Assembly: GCA_947384775.1 (NCBI GenBank)
Contig: CANDIF010000011.1
Span: forward strand, 1 to 45,724
From: an uncultured Clostridium sp.
Lineage (GTDB): Bacteria; Bacillota; Clostridia; TANB77; CAG-508
Direction of reading: 5' to 3'
Length of the DNA: 45,724 nucleotides
Under the pieces are notes generated by a model, which saw only the letters and a program-made list of their open reading frames with translations, did no database searches and was not told the DNA's origin. Positions 36,143-44,497 of the stretch are shown here, piece after piece; position 1 is the first letter of the stretch; the number at the start of each line of letters is the position of its first letter. A program made the translations under genes and the position numbers.

Positions 36143-37243
36143 ATGAATGTAGGCTTATTGGTTATAGTAATATTTTTAGCCATCATTCTTATTGGATTAA
36201 TTTTCTATAATTTATCAATTCACAAAAAAGTCAAAGGTCTTAGCAATACTAGTGAAAAAATTGCAAATTTAAAGGTATTGCAAGACTTCATGGATACTAT
36301 TGCTAAAGAAACAACGGTTGAAAACAAAATAAGAATTATAAATGATATATTAATAGAAAAATATGATAAAATAAAATATTCAACTATAGTAGTATTTAAT
36401 GGTGCTGAATATATTTTAAAAGCCTCAAACACTGATGAAAGACTATGGGACCATATGAAGAATTTACATATGGAACCAATTTTTCAAGAAAGCATAAAAA
36501 CAGCAACACCTAAATATATAACAATTAATAAACCAGAAGAAAAATTAACTTATCAAAAAATGGAAACAGCAAGAGCAAAATCTGCAATGTTCTTTCCGTT
36601 ATATATAGATAATATATATATAGGATATTGGATAATAGAGAGCAGCGAGGCACATGCATTCGATAATATGGATACAAGCATTTTAGAAATTATAAGAGAA
36701 AATATTATAGGAGTATTAAAAACAGTAACATATCAAAACACTTTAGAAAATATATATAGAGTAGATAAGTCTACTGGACTGAACTCAGCGGAATACTTAT
36801 ATGGAAAAGGAAAACTTGCAATAAACAGATATGGAAAATCTACAATATGTATGTTTACAATAAATAATATAGAACAAATTAATGATGATTATGGCAGAAA
36901 AATAGGAACTGAAACTATAATAAATGTAGCAAATGCGGTAAAGACCAGCATAATTTCAGATTATGTGTTTGTAAGATATATGGGGCCTAAATTTGCGATA
37001 GCATTTTCAGGACTTGAAATAGAAACATCGGTAGAGACAGTATCTAAAATAAAACAAGACATAGAAAGTGTTCAAATAACAATTGCAGATAAAAGGACAA
37101 AACAAAAAATATGTATTAATCCTAAAACTAATTTTGTATTAGGAACATATTACAAAGGAACAGGAATAGAAGAAGTTACAAAAAAACTAGAGGAGTATTT
37201 AGACAATTGTGACAAAAATGAAAGCACAATAAATTATATTTAA
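36143..37243 (+). CDS. Membrane GAF and degenerate GGDEF protein
   Basis: A 366-residue protein with one N-terminal membrane helix (about 3-23), a GAF-like sensory domain (about 45-195) and a GGDEF-type domain (about 205-355, beginning VDKSTGLNSAEYL). The active-site loop reads MGPKFAI: GPKFA (281-285) replaces GGDEF, so the metal- and GTP-binding residues are missing and diguanylate cyclase activity is not expected. It could be a sensor or c-di-GMP/GTP-binding regulator, or only a structural partner. It follows the AT-hook/TadZ-like gene by 17 nt with a GAGGTG ribosome-binding site, and ireB starts 15 nt after it. Confidence 0.8.
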   Translation: MNVGLLVIVIFLAIILIGLIFYNLSIHKKVKGLSNTSEKIANLKVLQDFMDTIAKETTVENKIRIINDILIEKYDKIKYSTIVVFNGAEYILKASNTDERLWDHMKNLHMEPIFQESIKTATPKYITINKPEEKLTYQKMETARAKSAMFFPLYIDNIYIGYWIIESSEAHAFDNMDTSILEIIRENIIGVLKTVTYQNTLENIYRVDKSTGLNSAEYLYGKGKLAINRYGKSTICMFTINNIEQINDDYGRKIGTETIINVANAVKTSIISDYVFVRYMGPKFAIAFSGLEIETSVETVSKIKQDIESVQITIADKRTKQKICINPKTNFVLGTYYKGTGIEEVTKKLEEYLDNCDKNESTINYI

Positions 37244-37258
37244 AGGGAGGTTTTTAAT

Positions 37259-37513
37259 ATGGCAAGTGATAAAACTATGAGCTTTAAAGTTGAGAAAGAA
37301 AAAAATCTAAAAACAAAGGAAATCTTGAAAGAGGTTTATGAAGCATTACAGGAAAAAGGATACAATCCAATAAACCAAATCGTAGGTTATATATTATCAG
37401 GAGATCCAACATATATAACTAGCCACAAAGAAGCAAGAAATATAATTAGGATGATAGAAAGAGACGAATTATTAGAAAATATGGTAAAAAACTATATTGG
37501 AATCGAAGAGTAA
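37259..37513 (+). CDS. ireB: IreB family regulatory phosphoprotein
   Basis: An 84-residue protein of the family formerly DUF965 (YrzL). In enterococci IreB is phosphorylated by the PASTA kinase IreK and affects cephalosporin resistance. Family phrases: [57 protein letters not shown]. The threonines near the N-terminus that are phosphorylated in IreB fall in a similar region here (SDKTMSF). GGGAGG precedes the start. It sits next to ruvX, the usual Firmicutes arrangement. Confidence 0.93.
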   Translation: MASDKTMSFKVEKEKNLKTKEILKEVYEALQEKGYNPINQIVGYILSGDPTYITSHKEARNIIRMIERDELLENMVKNYIGIEE

Positions 37514-37516
37514 AAT

Positions 37517-37927
37517 ATGAGAACTCTTAGTATAGATTATGGAGATGCAAGAGTAGGAGTGGCAATTACTGATGAATTAAATATAACGGTTCAAGGATTA
37601 ATGACAATACATCACAATCAAAATGATAAAATTGTATTAGCCAAATTAGATGAAATACTTGAACGATATGAAATTTCTACAATAGTGATAGGAATGCCAT
37701 TAAATATGGATGGCTCAAAAACAGAAAGAGCTGAGATAACAGAAAAATTCATTCATAAGCTAAAATGCAAATATAACAAAATAAAAATAGAAAGTATTGA
37801 TGAAAGATTAACAACTGTACAAGCTCATAAAACAATGAGAGAACTTAATATAAAAGCCAAAAACAAAAAAAATATCGTAGATACAATTTCAGCAGAATAT
37901 ATACTTGAGGCATATTTAAGAAGATAA
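37517..37927 (+). CDS. ruvX: Putative Holliday junction resolvase, RuvX/YqgF
   Basis: A 136-residue RNase H-fold protein. YqgF proteins are implicated in pre-16S rRNA 5' maturation and in Holliday junction resolution. Seen: the N-terminal LSIDYGDARVGVAITDE with the first catalytic Asp, IVIGMPLNMDGSKTERA, and ESIDERLTTVQAHKTM with the later acidic residues; the C-terminus YILEAYLRR is typical. It starts 3 nt after ireB and so depends on that transcript. Confidence 0.94.
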   Translation: MRTLSIDYGDARVGVAITDELNITVQGLMTIHHNQNDKIVLAKLDEILERYEISTIVIGMPLNMDGSKTERAEITEKFIHKLKCKYNKIKIESIDERLTTVQAHKTMRELNIKAKNKKNIVDTISAEYILEAYLRR

Positions 37928-37937
37928 TTTTGATAAT

Positions 37938-37965
37938 TCGGGGTTACAAAAAAATGTAATCCCGA
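37938..37965. repeat. Hairpin between ruvX and yqeG
   Basis: TCGGGGTTACA pairs with TGTAATCCCGA (one G-T pair) around an A-rich loop. No T-run follows, so this is more likely a processing or stability hairpin than a terminator. Confidence 0.55.
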
Positions 37966-37984
37966 TAGCTCATATGGAGGAAAA

Positions 37985-38491
37985 ATGAATTTATATCCAG
38001 ACATATACCTAGATAATGTAAAAGAAATAAATATGGAATTATTAAAGAAACATGACATACGAGGATTAATTCTTGATATTGATAATACTTTAATTGATTA
38101 TGATAAAAATATTTTAGAAGGTGCAAAAGAATGGTGCAATAACTTGAAAAGACAAGGAATAAAAATGTGCATATTATCAAACACAAATAAAGTATATAAA
38201 GTAAAAAAAGTAGCAGATGAATTAAGCTTAGAATATGAATATTTTGCACATAAACCAAGTAAAAAAGGATTTAGAAAAGCGAAAGAACTTTTAAAATTAG
38301 AATGTATAAATATTGGAGTTGTGGGAGATCAAATATTTACAGATGTTCTTGGCGGAAATCGTAGCAATATGAAAACAATCCTTACAAAACCGATAGATCA
38401 GAGAGACATATTAATAACAAGAATAAAAAGACCATTTGAAAAAATATTTATTAATAAATATGTAAAAAAGAAAGGAGCACAAGAAAAATGA
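37985..38491 (+). CDS. YqeG family HAD-IIIA phosphatase
   Basis: A 168-residue HAD-superfamily hydrolase. Motif I is LILDIDNTLIDYD (two Asp nucleophile/acid residues), motif II ILSNTNK, motif III Lys in AHKPSKKGFRKA, and motif IV VVGDQIFTDVLGGNRSNM. Family members in Firmicutes are called YqeG or YqeG-like; mitochondrial relatives are phosphatidylglycerophosphate phosphatases, so a phospholipid role is possible. Start follows GGAGG. Its stop overlaps the ppa start by 4 nt (ATGA). Confidence 0.92.
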   Translation: MNLYPDIYLDNVKEINMELLKKHDIRGLILDIDNTLIDYDKNILEGAKEWCNNLKRQGIKMCILSNTNKVYKVKKVADELSLEYEYFAHKPSKKGFRKAKELLKLECINIGVVGDQIFTDVLGGNRSNMKTILTKPIDQRDILITRIKRPFEKIFINKYVKKKGAQEK

Positions 38492-39021
38492 ATATTTGGC
38501 ACGAAATAAATGAAGAAAGAATACAAAAAGATGATTTTGTAACAGTAATAGAAATTACAAAGGGCGGTAAAAATAAATATGAATTGGATAAAGAAACAGG
38601 AATGTTAAGATTAGATAGGGTATTATATACAGCAACACATTATCCAGCAAATTATGGATTTATTCCAAGAACATATGCAGAAGATAATGACCCATTAGAT
38701 GCATTAGTTTTATGTCATGAAGATATAATGCCACTAACATTAGTTGAATGCTATCCTGTAGGGGTTCTTATAATGACAGACTCAGAACAAAGAGATGAAA
38801 AAATAATTGCAATACCAAAAAAAGACCCATTTTTAAATATATATAATGATATTACAGATATTCCACAACATTTAGAAATAGAGATAAAGCATTTCTTCGA
38901 AGTGTACAAACAATTAGAAAATAAAAAAACAGTAGTAGAGAAAATTTTAAATAGAGAAGCAGCAGAAAAAATAATACAAGACTGTATGAATAGATATAAA
39001 GAAAAATTTAGTAAAATTTAA
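38488..39021 (+). CDS. ppa: Inorganic pyrophosphatase (type I)
   Basis: A 177-residue soluble pyrophosphatase, hydrolysing PPi released by biosynthetic reactions. Seen: KYELDKETGMLRLDRVLY, HYPANYGFIPRTYAEDNDPLDALVL (the Asp-rich metal site), GVLIMTDSEQRDEKIIAIP and LEIEIKHFFEVYKQLE. Length is typical. GGAG precedes the start inside the yqeG end, so translation of the two is coupled. The TPR gene follows 11 nt later. Confidence 0.96.
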   Translation: MNIWHEINEERIQKDDFVTVIEITKGGKNKYELDKETGMLRLDRVLYTATHYPANYGFIPRTYAEDNDPLDALVLCHEDIMPLTLVECYPVGVLIMTDSEQRDEKIIAIPKKDPFLNIYNDITDIPQHLEIEIKHFFEVYKQLENKKTVVEKILNREAAEKIIQDCMNRYKEKFSKI

Positions 39022-39032
39022 GGAGTTCTATT

Positions 39033-40202
39033 ATGGTAGGAAAAATAATATTGACAGTAACTTCATTTGTACTTTTTATTTATATTTTGCTATTTAAAAT
39101 GATAAAAAAAAATGATACAACATATTTAGCAATACTAGTATCTCAGGCAATAGGCATATTAATTAATTTGTTGCAAATAACCTTAAATATTTTACAATCA
39201 ACACCTTTTGATATTTTTATATATTTATTGTGTATAATAATTCCAATATTAGTTTTCTTATTAGAATTTAAAAAAATCAATGTATCAGAAATAATAAATT
39301 TATCAATGGCACAAATATTTATATGGACTAAAAATGATAAAAAATCGAAAGAAATTTTAATAAACACATTGACTAAATACAGAGACAGCTATAGAGGACA
39401 CAAAATGTTAGCTCAAATCTATGAACGTGAAGGCGGAATGAGAAAGGCAATAGATGAATATGTTAAAGTAATAGAAATCAATAATAAAGATTATAGATCA
39501 TATTACAAAATATCAATACTATTGAAAGATTTAGGAAAAAAAGATGAAGCGATAGAAATGCTGAATAATTTGCTATCAGTAAAGCCAGAAATATATGAAG
39601 CAGTAAAAATGCTAGGAGATTTATATTTAGAAAAAGAAGAATACAAAAAAGTAATAAAAGTATATACTAAGTCATTGAAATGTAATAAGGAAAACTATGA
39701 AATATATTATAATTTGGCGATAGCGTATTCAATGATAAATGATTTTGAAACAGCAAGAAAATGTTATGAAAAGACTGTAGAATTAAATGATGAATATTAT
39801 AGAGCTTATTATAAATTAGGACAAATAGCGTTATTATATAGGGATTTTGATACAGCAGAACAAAATTTTTCAAAAAGTATATATAACGAGAAAGAAGTTA
39901 AATCATACATTGAACTAGCTAAAATAAATATAATAAAAAACAGAAAAGAAAAGGCAATAATATATTTGAATAATGCAGTGAAAATTGATACAGGGTGTTA
40001 TGATATAATAAAAAAAGAACCAATGTTTTTTTCAATAAAAAATTTACTTGAAAAACCAGAGAAAGAAGTAAAGAGCGAGTATAAATATGATGAATTGGAA
40101 GAAAAAATTGAAAATTATTTAAGCAATACATATGAACTTGTTCAAGTTTTAAATAAAAATAAAGAAAAAGATAAAAGTAATAAAAAGAATATTAATACAT
40201 AA
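39033..40202 (+). CDS. Membrane-anchored TPR protein
   Basis: A 389-residue protein. Three hydrophobic N-terminal segments (about 4-22, 29-51 and 57-75) are followed by a soluble part made of tandem tetratricopeptide repeats (about 105-320), e.g. YKVIKVYTKSLKCNKENYEIYYNLAIAYS and YYRAYYKLGQIALLYRDFDTAEQNF, then a charged tail. TPR domains bind partner proteins; none is indicated. The protein might assemble an envelope complex, since uppP lies 27 nt downstream. Start follows AAGGAG. Confidence 0.82.
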   Translation: MVGKIILTVTSFVLFIYILLFKMIKKNDTTYLAILVSQAIGILINLLQITLNILQSTPFDIFIYLLCIIIPILVFLLEFKKINVSEIINLSMAQIFIWTKNDKKSKEILINTLTKYRDSYRGHKMLAQIYEREGGMRKAIDEYVKVIEINNKDYRSYYKISILLKDLGKKDEAIEMLNNLLSVKPEIYEAVKMLGDLYLEKEEYKKVIKVYTKSLKCNKENYEIYYNLAIAYSMINDFETARKCYEKTVELNDEYYRAYYKLGQIALLYRDFDTAEQNFSKSIYNEKEVKSYIELAKINIIKNRKEKAIIYLNNAVKIDTGCYDIIKKEPMFFSIKNLLEKPEKEVKSEYKYDELEEKIENYLSNTYELVQVLNKNKEKDKSNKKNINT

Positions 40203-40229
40203 CATATAAAAAGAAAGGATACAATATAT

Positions 40230-41016
40230 ATGGAAATTTATCAAGCTATAATATTAGGAATAGTACAAGGGCTAACGGAATTATTACCAATATCTAGTTC
40301 AGCACATCTTTATTTAATTCCATGGCTCCTAAATTGGAATATCCCAGAAGCATTTGATGTAGCTTTGCACTTTGGAACATTATTAGCGATAGGAATATTC
40401 TTCTTTAAAGATTGGATAGAGCTTATAAAAGGAGGATATAATTTAGCAATAAAGAAAGAGAAAAGTGCAGAAGGAAAAATGTTTTGGTATATAGTTCTTG
40501 CAACAATTCCAGGAGGAATAATCGGTTTTGTGCTAGACAAATATGCAGAAGGTTTTTTACAAAAACCAATTATAATAGCTATATCATTAATGGTAATGGG
40601 AATAGTTTTATACATTGTAGATAAATATGCTAAAAAAGAAATAGAATATAAGGATATGTCTATTAAACAGACTTTTCTAATAGGATTATCACAGGCATTA
40701 GCATTTATTCCTGGAGTATCAAGATCAGGAATAACTATGACAACTGGTAGAGCATTACATATAAAAAGAGAAGCTGTTGCAAAATATTCATTTATGCTAT
40801 CAGCACCAATTGTTTTAGCGGCAACAATACTTAAAATAACTGAATTTCAATTTAATGTAGCTTTTCTTTTACGGAGTATTGGCAAGTTTTATAGTAGGGA
40901 TTTTAGTAATAAAATTTTTGCTAAAATTTTTGGAAAAAGGAAGTTTCAAAATTTTTGCTATATATAGGGTATTATTAGGAATGGCAGTTTTATCAATTAT
41001 ACTGCTAAAGATATAA
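40230..41016 (+). CDS. uppP: Undecaprenyl-diphosphatase, +1 frameshift at a CGG codon
   Basis: UppP (BacA) dephosphorylates undecaprenyl diphosphate to recycle the lipid carrier for wall synthesis. Seen: GIVQGLTELLPISSSAHL (catalytic Glu motif), DVALHFGTLLAI, FIPGVSRSGITMTTGRAL (catalytic Ser/Arg motif) and FMLSAPIV. Before the last two helices the zero frame meets CGG at 40872-40874. Skipping one base gives GVLASFIVGILVIKFLLKFLEKG, YRVLLGMAVLSIILLKI and a stop at 41014-41016, a 261-residue protein of normal length. Without a shift it would run 31 codons of unrelated sequence to TAG 40965-40967. Family conservation past the break argues that the full product is still under selection; sequencing error or recent loss is the alternative. 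Confidence 0.87.
40869..40875 (+). other. +1 frameshift site 4 in uppP: TTA CGG A
   Basis: TTT CTT TTA CGG in the upstream frame; the membrane-helix sequence of the family resumes at GGA (40873) in the +1 frame. Confidence 0.85.
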
Positions 41017-41076
41017 TTGTAATATAATTGTAATAATTCTGTAACATAAATGTAATAAAAAAATAAAAATTTACTA

Positions 41077-41105
41077 TTGTAGTTTTAAAAAAAAGAATGT
41101 ATAAT
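41077..41105 (+). promoter_or_regulatory. Promoter of the coiled-coil gene at 41.2 kb
   Basis: TTGTAG (41077-41082), a 17-bp spacer and TATAAT (41100-41105). Confidence 0.65.
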
Positions 41106-41163
41106 ATATAATATTATTAAAGAGCAATTTTGCGTACACATGAAAAAGGAGGATGAGTTTGCA

Positions 41164-42111
41164 ATGCTATTTAAAAGAAAACCAGGCATAGTAAACGTGA
41201 AGATGATAATCACAGAAGAAAAAATTTTGTCTAATATAGACAAAGTTGAGAAATTAATAAATCCAAACAGTAAGAAACAAATAATACAATTAGATGAAGA
41301 TGCTTACTTTAAAGATTTAATTGATTCAATAAAAATATATCTAGCAGAATATCCAAATAAAAAGAATTTCCCTGCTAGTGTTTATAAAGCATGTTTTAAT
41401 TTAGTAGAATATGCAACAAACCAATTTGAAGAAAATACAAAACAAATAGAAGTTTTAATAAGACAAAGGGAAAAGAATATTAATTTAGCAAATGAATTAA
41501 AGATAGCTTTACAACTTGTAGAAGACAGAGAAAAGGATTGGAAAGCAAGAGTAAAACAACTATCTGAAGGTGTATCAGAAGATATTATAGAAGCTCTTGT
41601 AATAATAGGAAAAAGCAAAGGAAGACCAAGCGAAAATTATGATGTTGCAGAAAAATTAGTAAATGCAAGAATACAAAACTTAGAAACTAATTTGCATATT
41701 GAAATAGATATGGAAAGAATAGAGGATAGATCAAAAGCTTTAAGTTATATAGGAATAGAAATTGCTGAAGCGTTAAGAGGAATTCCAACCCCTGTATTTG
41801 TAGAGAAAGAAGCAGAAGAAAGTGAAACAGTGGAAGAAACAACTACAGCTACGACTACAATTGCAGGAAAAGTAAAAGGAGTAGCAACTAATGTTGCAGC
41901 AGCTACAACATTAGGAGCAGAAGACAATAAGGTAGCAACAGATACTTCTGAAGAGGACAGCCTATATATTGCTGAAACTAGATTTGAAGTTAAAGAATCA
42001 ATTTGGGAAAGATTAAAAAAGAGTAAATTTATTAGAAGTATAGCAAATTTATGGAAAATAAAAATTGTTTTGGACATTCCAGCTCTTCCAGAAGGCAAGA
42101 AGAATGGCTAA
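41164..42111 (+). CDS. Unknown helical, coiled-coil protein
   Basis: The 315-residue protein (from 41164) is not recognised. I choose ATG 41164 because AGGAGG (41147-41152) lies 11 nt upstream; the in-frame ATG at 41140 lies before that site. The first two-thirds are helical and charged, with a likely coiled coil (YATNQFEENTKQIEVLIRQREKNINLANELK). A Thr/Ala/Val/Glu-rich linker follows (about 218-268), then a short amphipathic C-terminus (SIWERLKKSKFIRSIANLWK). No membrane span or signal peptide is present. It has its own promoter and terminator. Confidence 0.72.
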   Translation: MLFKRKPGIVNVKMIITEEKILSNIDKVEKLINPNSKKQIIQLDEDAYFKDLIDSIKIYLAEYPNKKNFPASVYKACFNLVEYATNQFEENTKQIEVLIRQREKNINLANELKIALQLVEDREKDWKARVKQLSEGVSEDIIEALVIIGKSKGRPSENYDVAEKLVNARIQNLETNLHIEIDMERIEDRSKALSYIGIEIAEALRGIPTPVFVEKEAEESETVEETTTATTTIAGKVKGVATNVAAATTLGAEDNKVATDTSEEDSLYIAETRFEVKESIWERLKKSKFIRSIANLWKIKIVLDIPALPEGKKNG

Positions 42112-42126
42112 TAAGAAAAAAACTAC

Positions 42127-42156
42127 AAAGGCAGAGTTATAAAATCTGCCTTTTAT
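42127..42156 (+). terminator. Terminator of the 41.2 kb gene
   Basis: AAAGGCAGA (42127-42135) pairs with TCTGCCTTT (from 42145) around a 9-nt loop, running into a T-rich tail. Confidence 0.85.
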
Positions 42157-42185
42157 AGTGCAAAAAAATAGAAAGTAGGATGAAA

Positions 42186-42851
42186 ATGAAAATAATTGAA
42201 CCAATAATACAAGTAGAAAAAGTAGATTATAAGCAAATAATGAAGAACTTAGAAAGAGCATGCAGAACATGTTATCGTTCTGAGGGGAAAATAACAGAAG
42301 AAAGTTATAAAACATTGTTGAAAAATTGTATAAATAGAGGACATGAATCAATTTTAGAGCATGAAAAGATTACAATAAGAATGGTATGTGATATCGGAGT
42401 GTATAAAGATTTAACAAGACATAGAATAGCATCTTTCTCAATTGAAAGCACAAGATATTGTAATTATGGAAAAGATAAATTTGATAATCAAATAAAATTT
42501 ATCAAACCAGTTAATATGGAAGAGGGAACAGAGCTGTATGAAAAATGGTACAATACTTGTAAAATAATAGAGGAAAATTATATAGAAATGTCTAAAATGG
42601 AAGCAACTCCAGACCAATTAAGAATGCTATTGCCACATTCAACAGCTGCAGAAGTAACAATGACAGCAAATATAAGAGAATGGAAACATATTTTTTCATT
42701 AAGATGCACAAAGCATACTCACCCGGCAGTAGAACAATTAATGATACCATTGCTTTTAAAATTCAAAAAAGAAATGCCAGAAATTTTTGATAGTATCGAA
42801 TATGATGAAGCTTTTGAACCAACAAAATATGCCAAAATTACAGAAATTTAA
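42186..42851 (+). CDS. thyX: Flavin-dependent thymidylate synthase
   Basis: A 221-residue FAD enzyme converting dUMP to dTMP with methylene-tetrahydrofolate; it links the folD and dCMP deaminase products in this window. The diagnostic ThyX motif is present as RHRIASFSIESTRY (R78 onwards). GHESILEHEKITIRM upstream and LRMLLPHSTAAEVTMTANIREWKHIFSLRC downstream are also typical. Two in-frame ATGs are 6 nt apart; 42186 has better spacing from the TAGGA ribosome-binding sequence than 42180. Length is normal. Confidence 0.95.
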   Translation: MKIIEPIIQVEKVDYKQIMKNLERACRTCYRSEGKITEESYKTLLKNCINRGHESILEHEKITIRMVCDIGVYKDLTRHRIASFSIESTRYCNYGKDKFDNQIKFIKPVNMEEGTELYEKWYNTCKIIEENYIEMSKMEATPDQLRMLLPHSTAAEVTMTANIREWKHIFSLRCTKHTHPAVEQLMIPLLLKFKKEMPEIFDSIEYDEAFEPTKYAKITEI

Positions 42852-42881
42852 TTGCAATATATTAACATAATGTGGTATAAT
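42852..42881 (+). promoter_or_regulatory. Promoter of the sortase gene
   Basis: TTGCAA (42852-42857), an 18-bp spacer and TATAAT (42876-42881), 34 nt before the start codon. Confidence 0.65.
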
Positions 42882-42915
42882 AAAAAAAAGAAGCTAAAAA
42901 ATAGGAGGTACTAGT

Positions 42916-43635
42916 ATGTTTAAAAGTAAATATAGTACATTACTAACAGTTTTATTAGTAATTTTAATAGTTGCAATTATAGTAATAGTTTTAGTATTAG
43001 GAATAAAAACATATAAAGATTATCAAAATGAAAAAGATGCAAAAATGGCTTTTCAAGATGGAGGTTATGAAGAACCAGAAAAAGAAAATAAGGTAAAAAA
43101 TGAAAATAAAACAGATGATGATCCTTATGGAGATATTTCAACTGGAAATTTCTCAGAAACTAATAACACAACTGGAAACAATACAGATGATAATAAACAG
43201 ACATCATCAAAATTACCTAAAGTTAAATTTTATAAAGGATTTACACAAGTAGGAAATATAGAAATTCCAAAAACAAAGGCATCTTATCCAATTGTGTTGG
43301 AAACATCTGCTGAAGCATTAGAAGTAGCAGTTGGGGTTACATATCCAAGTAGCCCAAACCTTAATAAGCCAGGGAATATAGTCATAATAGGGCACAATTA
43401 CAGAAATGGAAAATTATTTTCAAATAATAAAAATTTAGTTAATGGTGATACAATAAAAATAAAAGATATAGAAGGAAAAGTCCTAACATATACAATATAT
43501 GAAATCTTTGAAACTACACCTACAGATACAGCATATATGTCAAGAAAGACAGAAGGAAAAACAGAGATATCATTATCAACATGTACTGATGATGGAAATA
43601 ATAGACTTGTAATATTAGCAAGAGTTGAAGAATAA
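42916..43635 (+). CDS. Sortase, probably class D-like
   Basis: A 239-residue membrane transpeptidase that cleaves a sorting signal and attaches surface proteins to the wall. One N-terminal membrane helix (about 8-30) is followed by an Asn/Asp/Thr-rich linker (about 40-105) and the sortase beta-barrel. Catalytic residues are visible: H160 in IIGHNYRNGKLF, C223 in LSTCTDDGNN and R230 in RLVILAR. Length and a single N-terminal anchor suggest a class D or E type. No LPXTG-type sorting signal was found in any protein in the window, so its substrates are elsewhere. GGAGG precedes the start. Confidence 0.92.
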   Translation: MFKSKYSTLLTVLLVILIVAIIVIVLVLGIKTYKDYQNEKDAKMAFQDGGYEEPEKENKVKNENKTDDDPYGDISTGNFSETNNTTGNNTDDNKQTSSKLPKVKFYKGFTQVGNIEIPKTKASYPIVLETSAEALEVAVGVTYPSSPNLNKPGNIVIIGHNYRNGKLFSNNKNLVNGDTIKIKDIEGKVLTYTIYEIFETTPTDTAYMSRKTEGKTEISLSTCTDDGNNRLVILARVEE

Positions 43636-43638
43636 AAA

Positions 43639-43669
43639 AATACACCCTAATGTAAAGGGTGTATTTTAG
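43639..43669 (+). terminator. Terminator of the sortase gene
   Basis: AATACACCCT (43639-43648) pairs with AGGGTGTATT (43656-43665), followed by T residues. The A-run on the 5' side means it can also act on the convergent udk transcript. Confidence 0.85.
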
Positions 43670-43680
43670 TGATAGAAAAA

Positions 43681-43716
43681 ATAAGAAGCATCTTAGATGA
43701 TACTTCTTATTTTTTC
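43681..43716 (-). terminator. Hairpin at the 3' end of udk
   Basis: ATAAGAAG and CTTCTTAT flank the udk stop codon and are followed by A/T runs on both strands, so a transcript from either side could terminate here. The stem overlaps the last udk codons. Confidence 0.5.
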
Positions 43717-44307
43717 TATTATCATATTTAAAGCAACTCGATTATATCCACCTTCTGGAACAATTATGTCAGCATGTTTCTTACTAGGTTCAACAAATTC
43801 TTCATGCATAGGCTTTACCGTTGTTTTATATTGTTCTATTACTGATTCAAGAGTACGACCTCTATCTCTAACATCACGAGTTAGCCTTCTTATAAAACGA
43901 ATATCTGCATCGGTATCGACAAAAATTTTTATGTCCATCATATTACGTAATTCTTTGTTTTCAAAAATTAAAATTCCATCAACTATAATAACTTTTTTGG
44001 GAACAACTTCTACAGTTTTTTCTTCACGTATATGTTCAACAAATGAGTAATTAGGTCTTTGAATAACTTCACCTTTTTTCAGTCTATTTAAATGTTCAAT
44101 AAGTAAATCTGTATCAAATGCATTGGGATGATCGAAATTAAGTTTTTTTCTTTCATCAAATGAAAGCTCTGAATGACTTTTATAATAGTAATCATGTGAT
44201 AACATTGTAATATTATTATCAAATTCTTTTCTTATGTTATTTGCAAGTGTACTTTTACCTGAACCAGTACCACCGGCAATTCCTATAATAATTGGATTAA
44301 GTCCCAT
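43693..44307 (-). CDS. udk: Uridine kinase
   Basis: The only - strand gene called. A 204-residue P-loop kinase phosphorylating uridine and cytidine in pyrimidine salvage, complementing the uracil permease. The start MGLNPIIIGIAGG at 44307 is chosen because GGAGG lies about 8 nt upstream; an ATG 24 nt further upstream precedes that site. Seen: Walker A GGTGSGKS (12-19), SHDYYYKS, NFDHPNAFDTDLL, YSFVEH, VIIVDGILIFENKELR, and RRLTRDVRDRGRTLESVI. Length is typical. It is divergent from the rRNA promoter region and convergent with the sortase gene. Confidence 0.95.
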   Translation of the reverse strand: MGLNPIIIGIAGGTGSGKSTLANNIRKEFDNNITMLSHDYYYKSHSELSFDERKKLNFDHPNAFDTDLLIEHLNRLKKGEVIQRPNYSFVEHIREEKTVEVVPKKVIIVDGILIFENKELRNMMDIKIFVDTDADIRFIRRLTRDVRDRGRTLESVIEQYKTTVKPMHEEFVEPSKKHADIIVPEGGYNRVALNMIIEKIRSII

Positions 44308-44422
44308 AAAAAAATACCTCCATAAATTCACTAAAATATATTGTAAAACATAATTGAAATAAATGCAACAAAAAGCGACAAAAAAACTTACAAAATAAAT
44401 TTAAAAATTTTCACAAAAAGTA

Positions 44423-44451
44423 TTGACAGTAAAAAGTAAAAATGTTATTAT
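44423..44451 (+). promoter_or_regulatory. Upstream rRNA promoter P1
   Basis: TTGACA (44423-44428), a 17-bp spacer and TATTAT (44446-44451), about 350 nt before the 16S gene. A-tracts upstream could act as an UP element. Confidence 0.7.
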
Positions 44452-44497
44452 AAATAAGTACCTGATTTATGAAGACACAATTATATATATAGTATAT

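Noticed and set aside
42916..43635. Sortase substrate among the surface proteins in this window
   Set aside because: None of the visible C-termini has an LPXTG-like motif followed by a hydrophobic segment and basic tail; the cohesin protein has a membrane helix but a long cytoplasmic tail after it.
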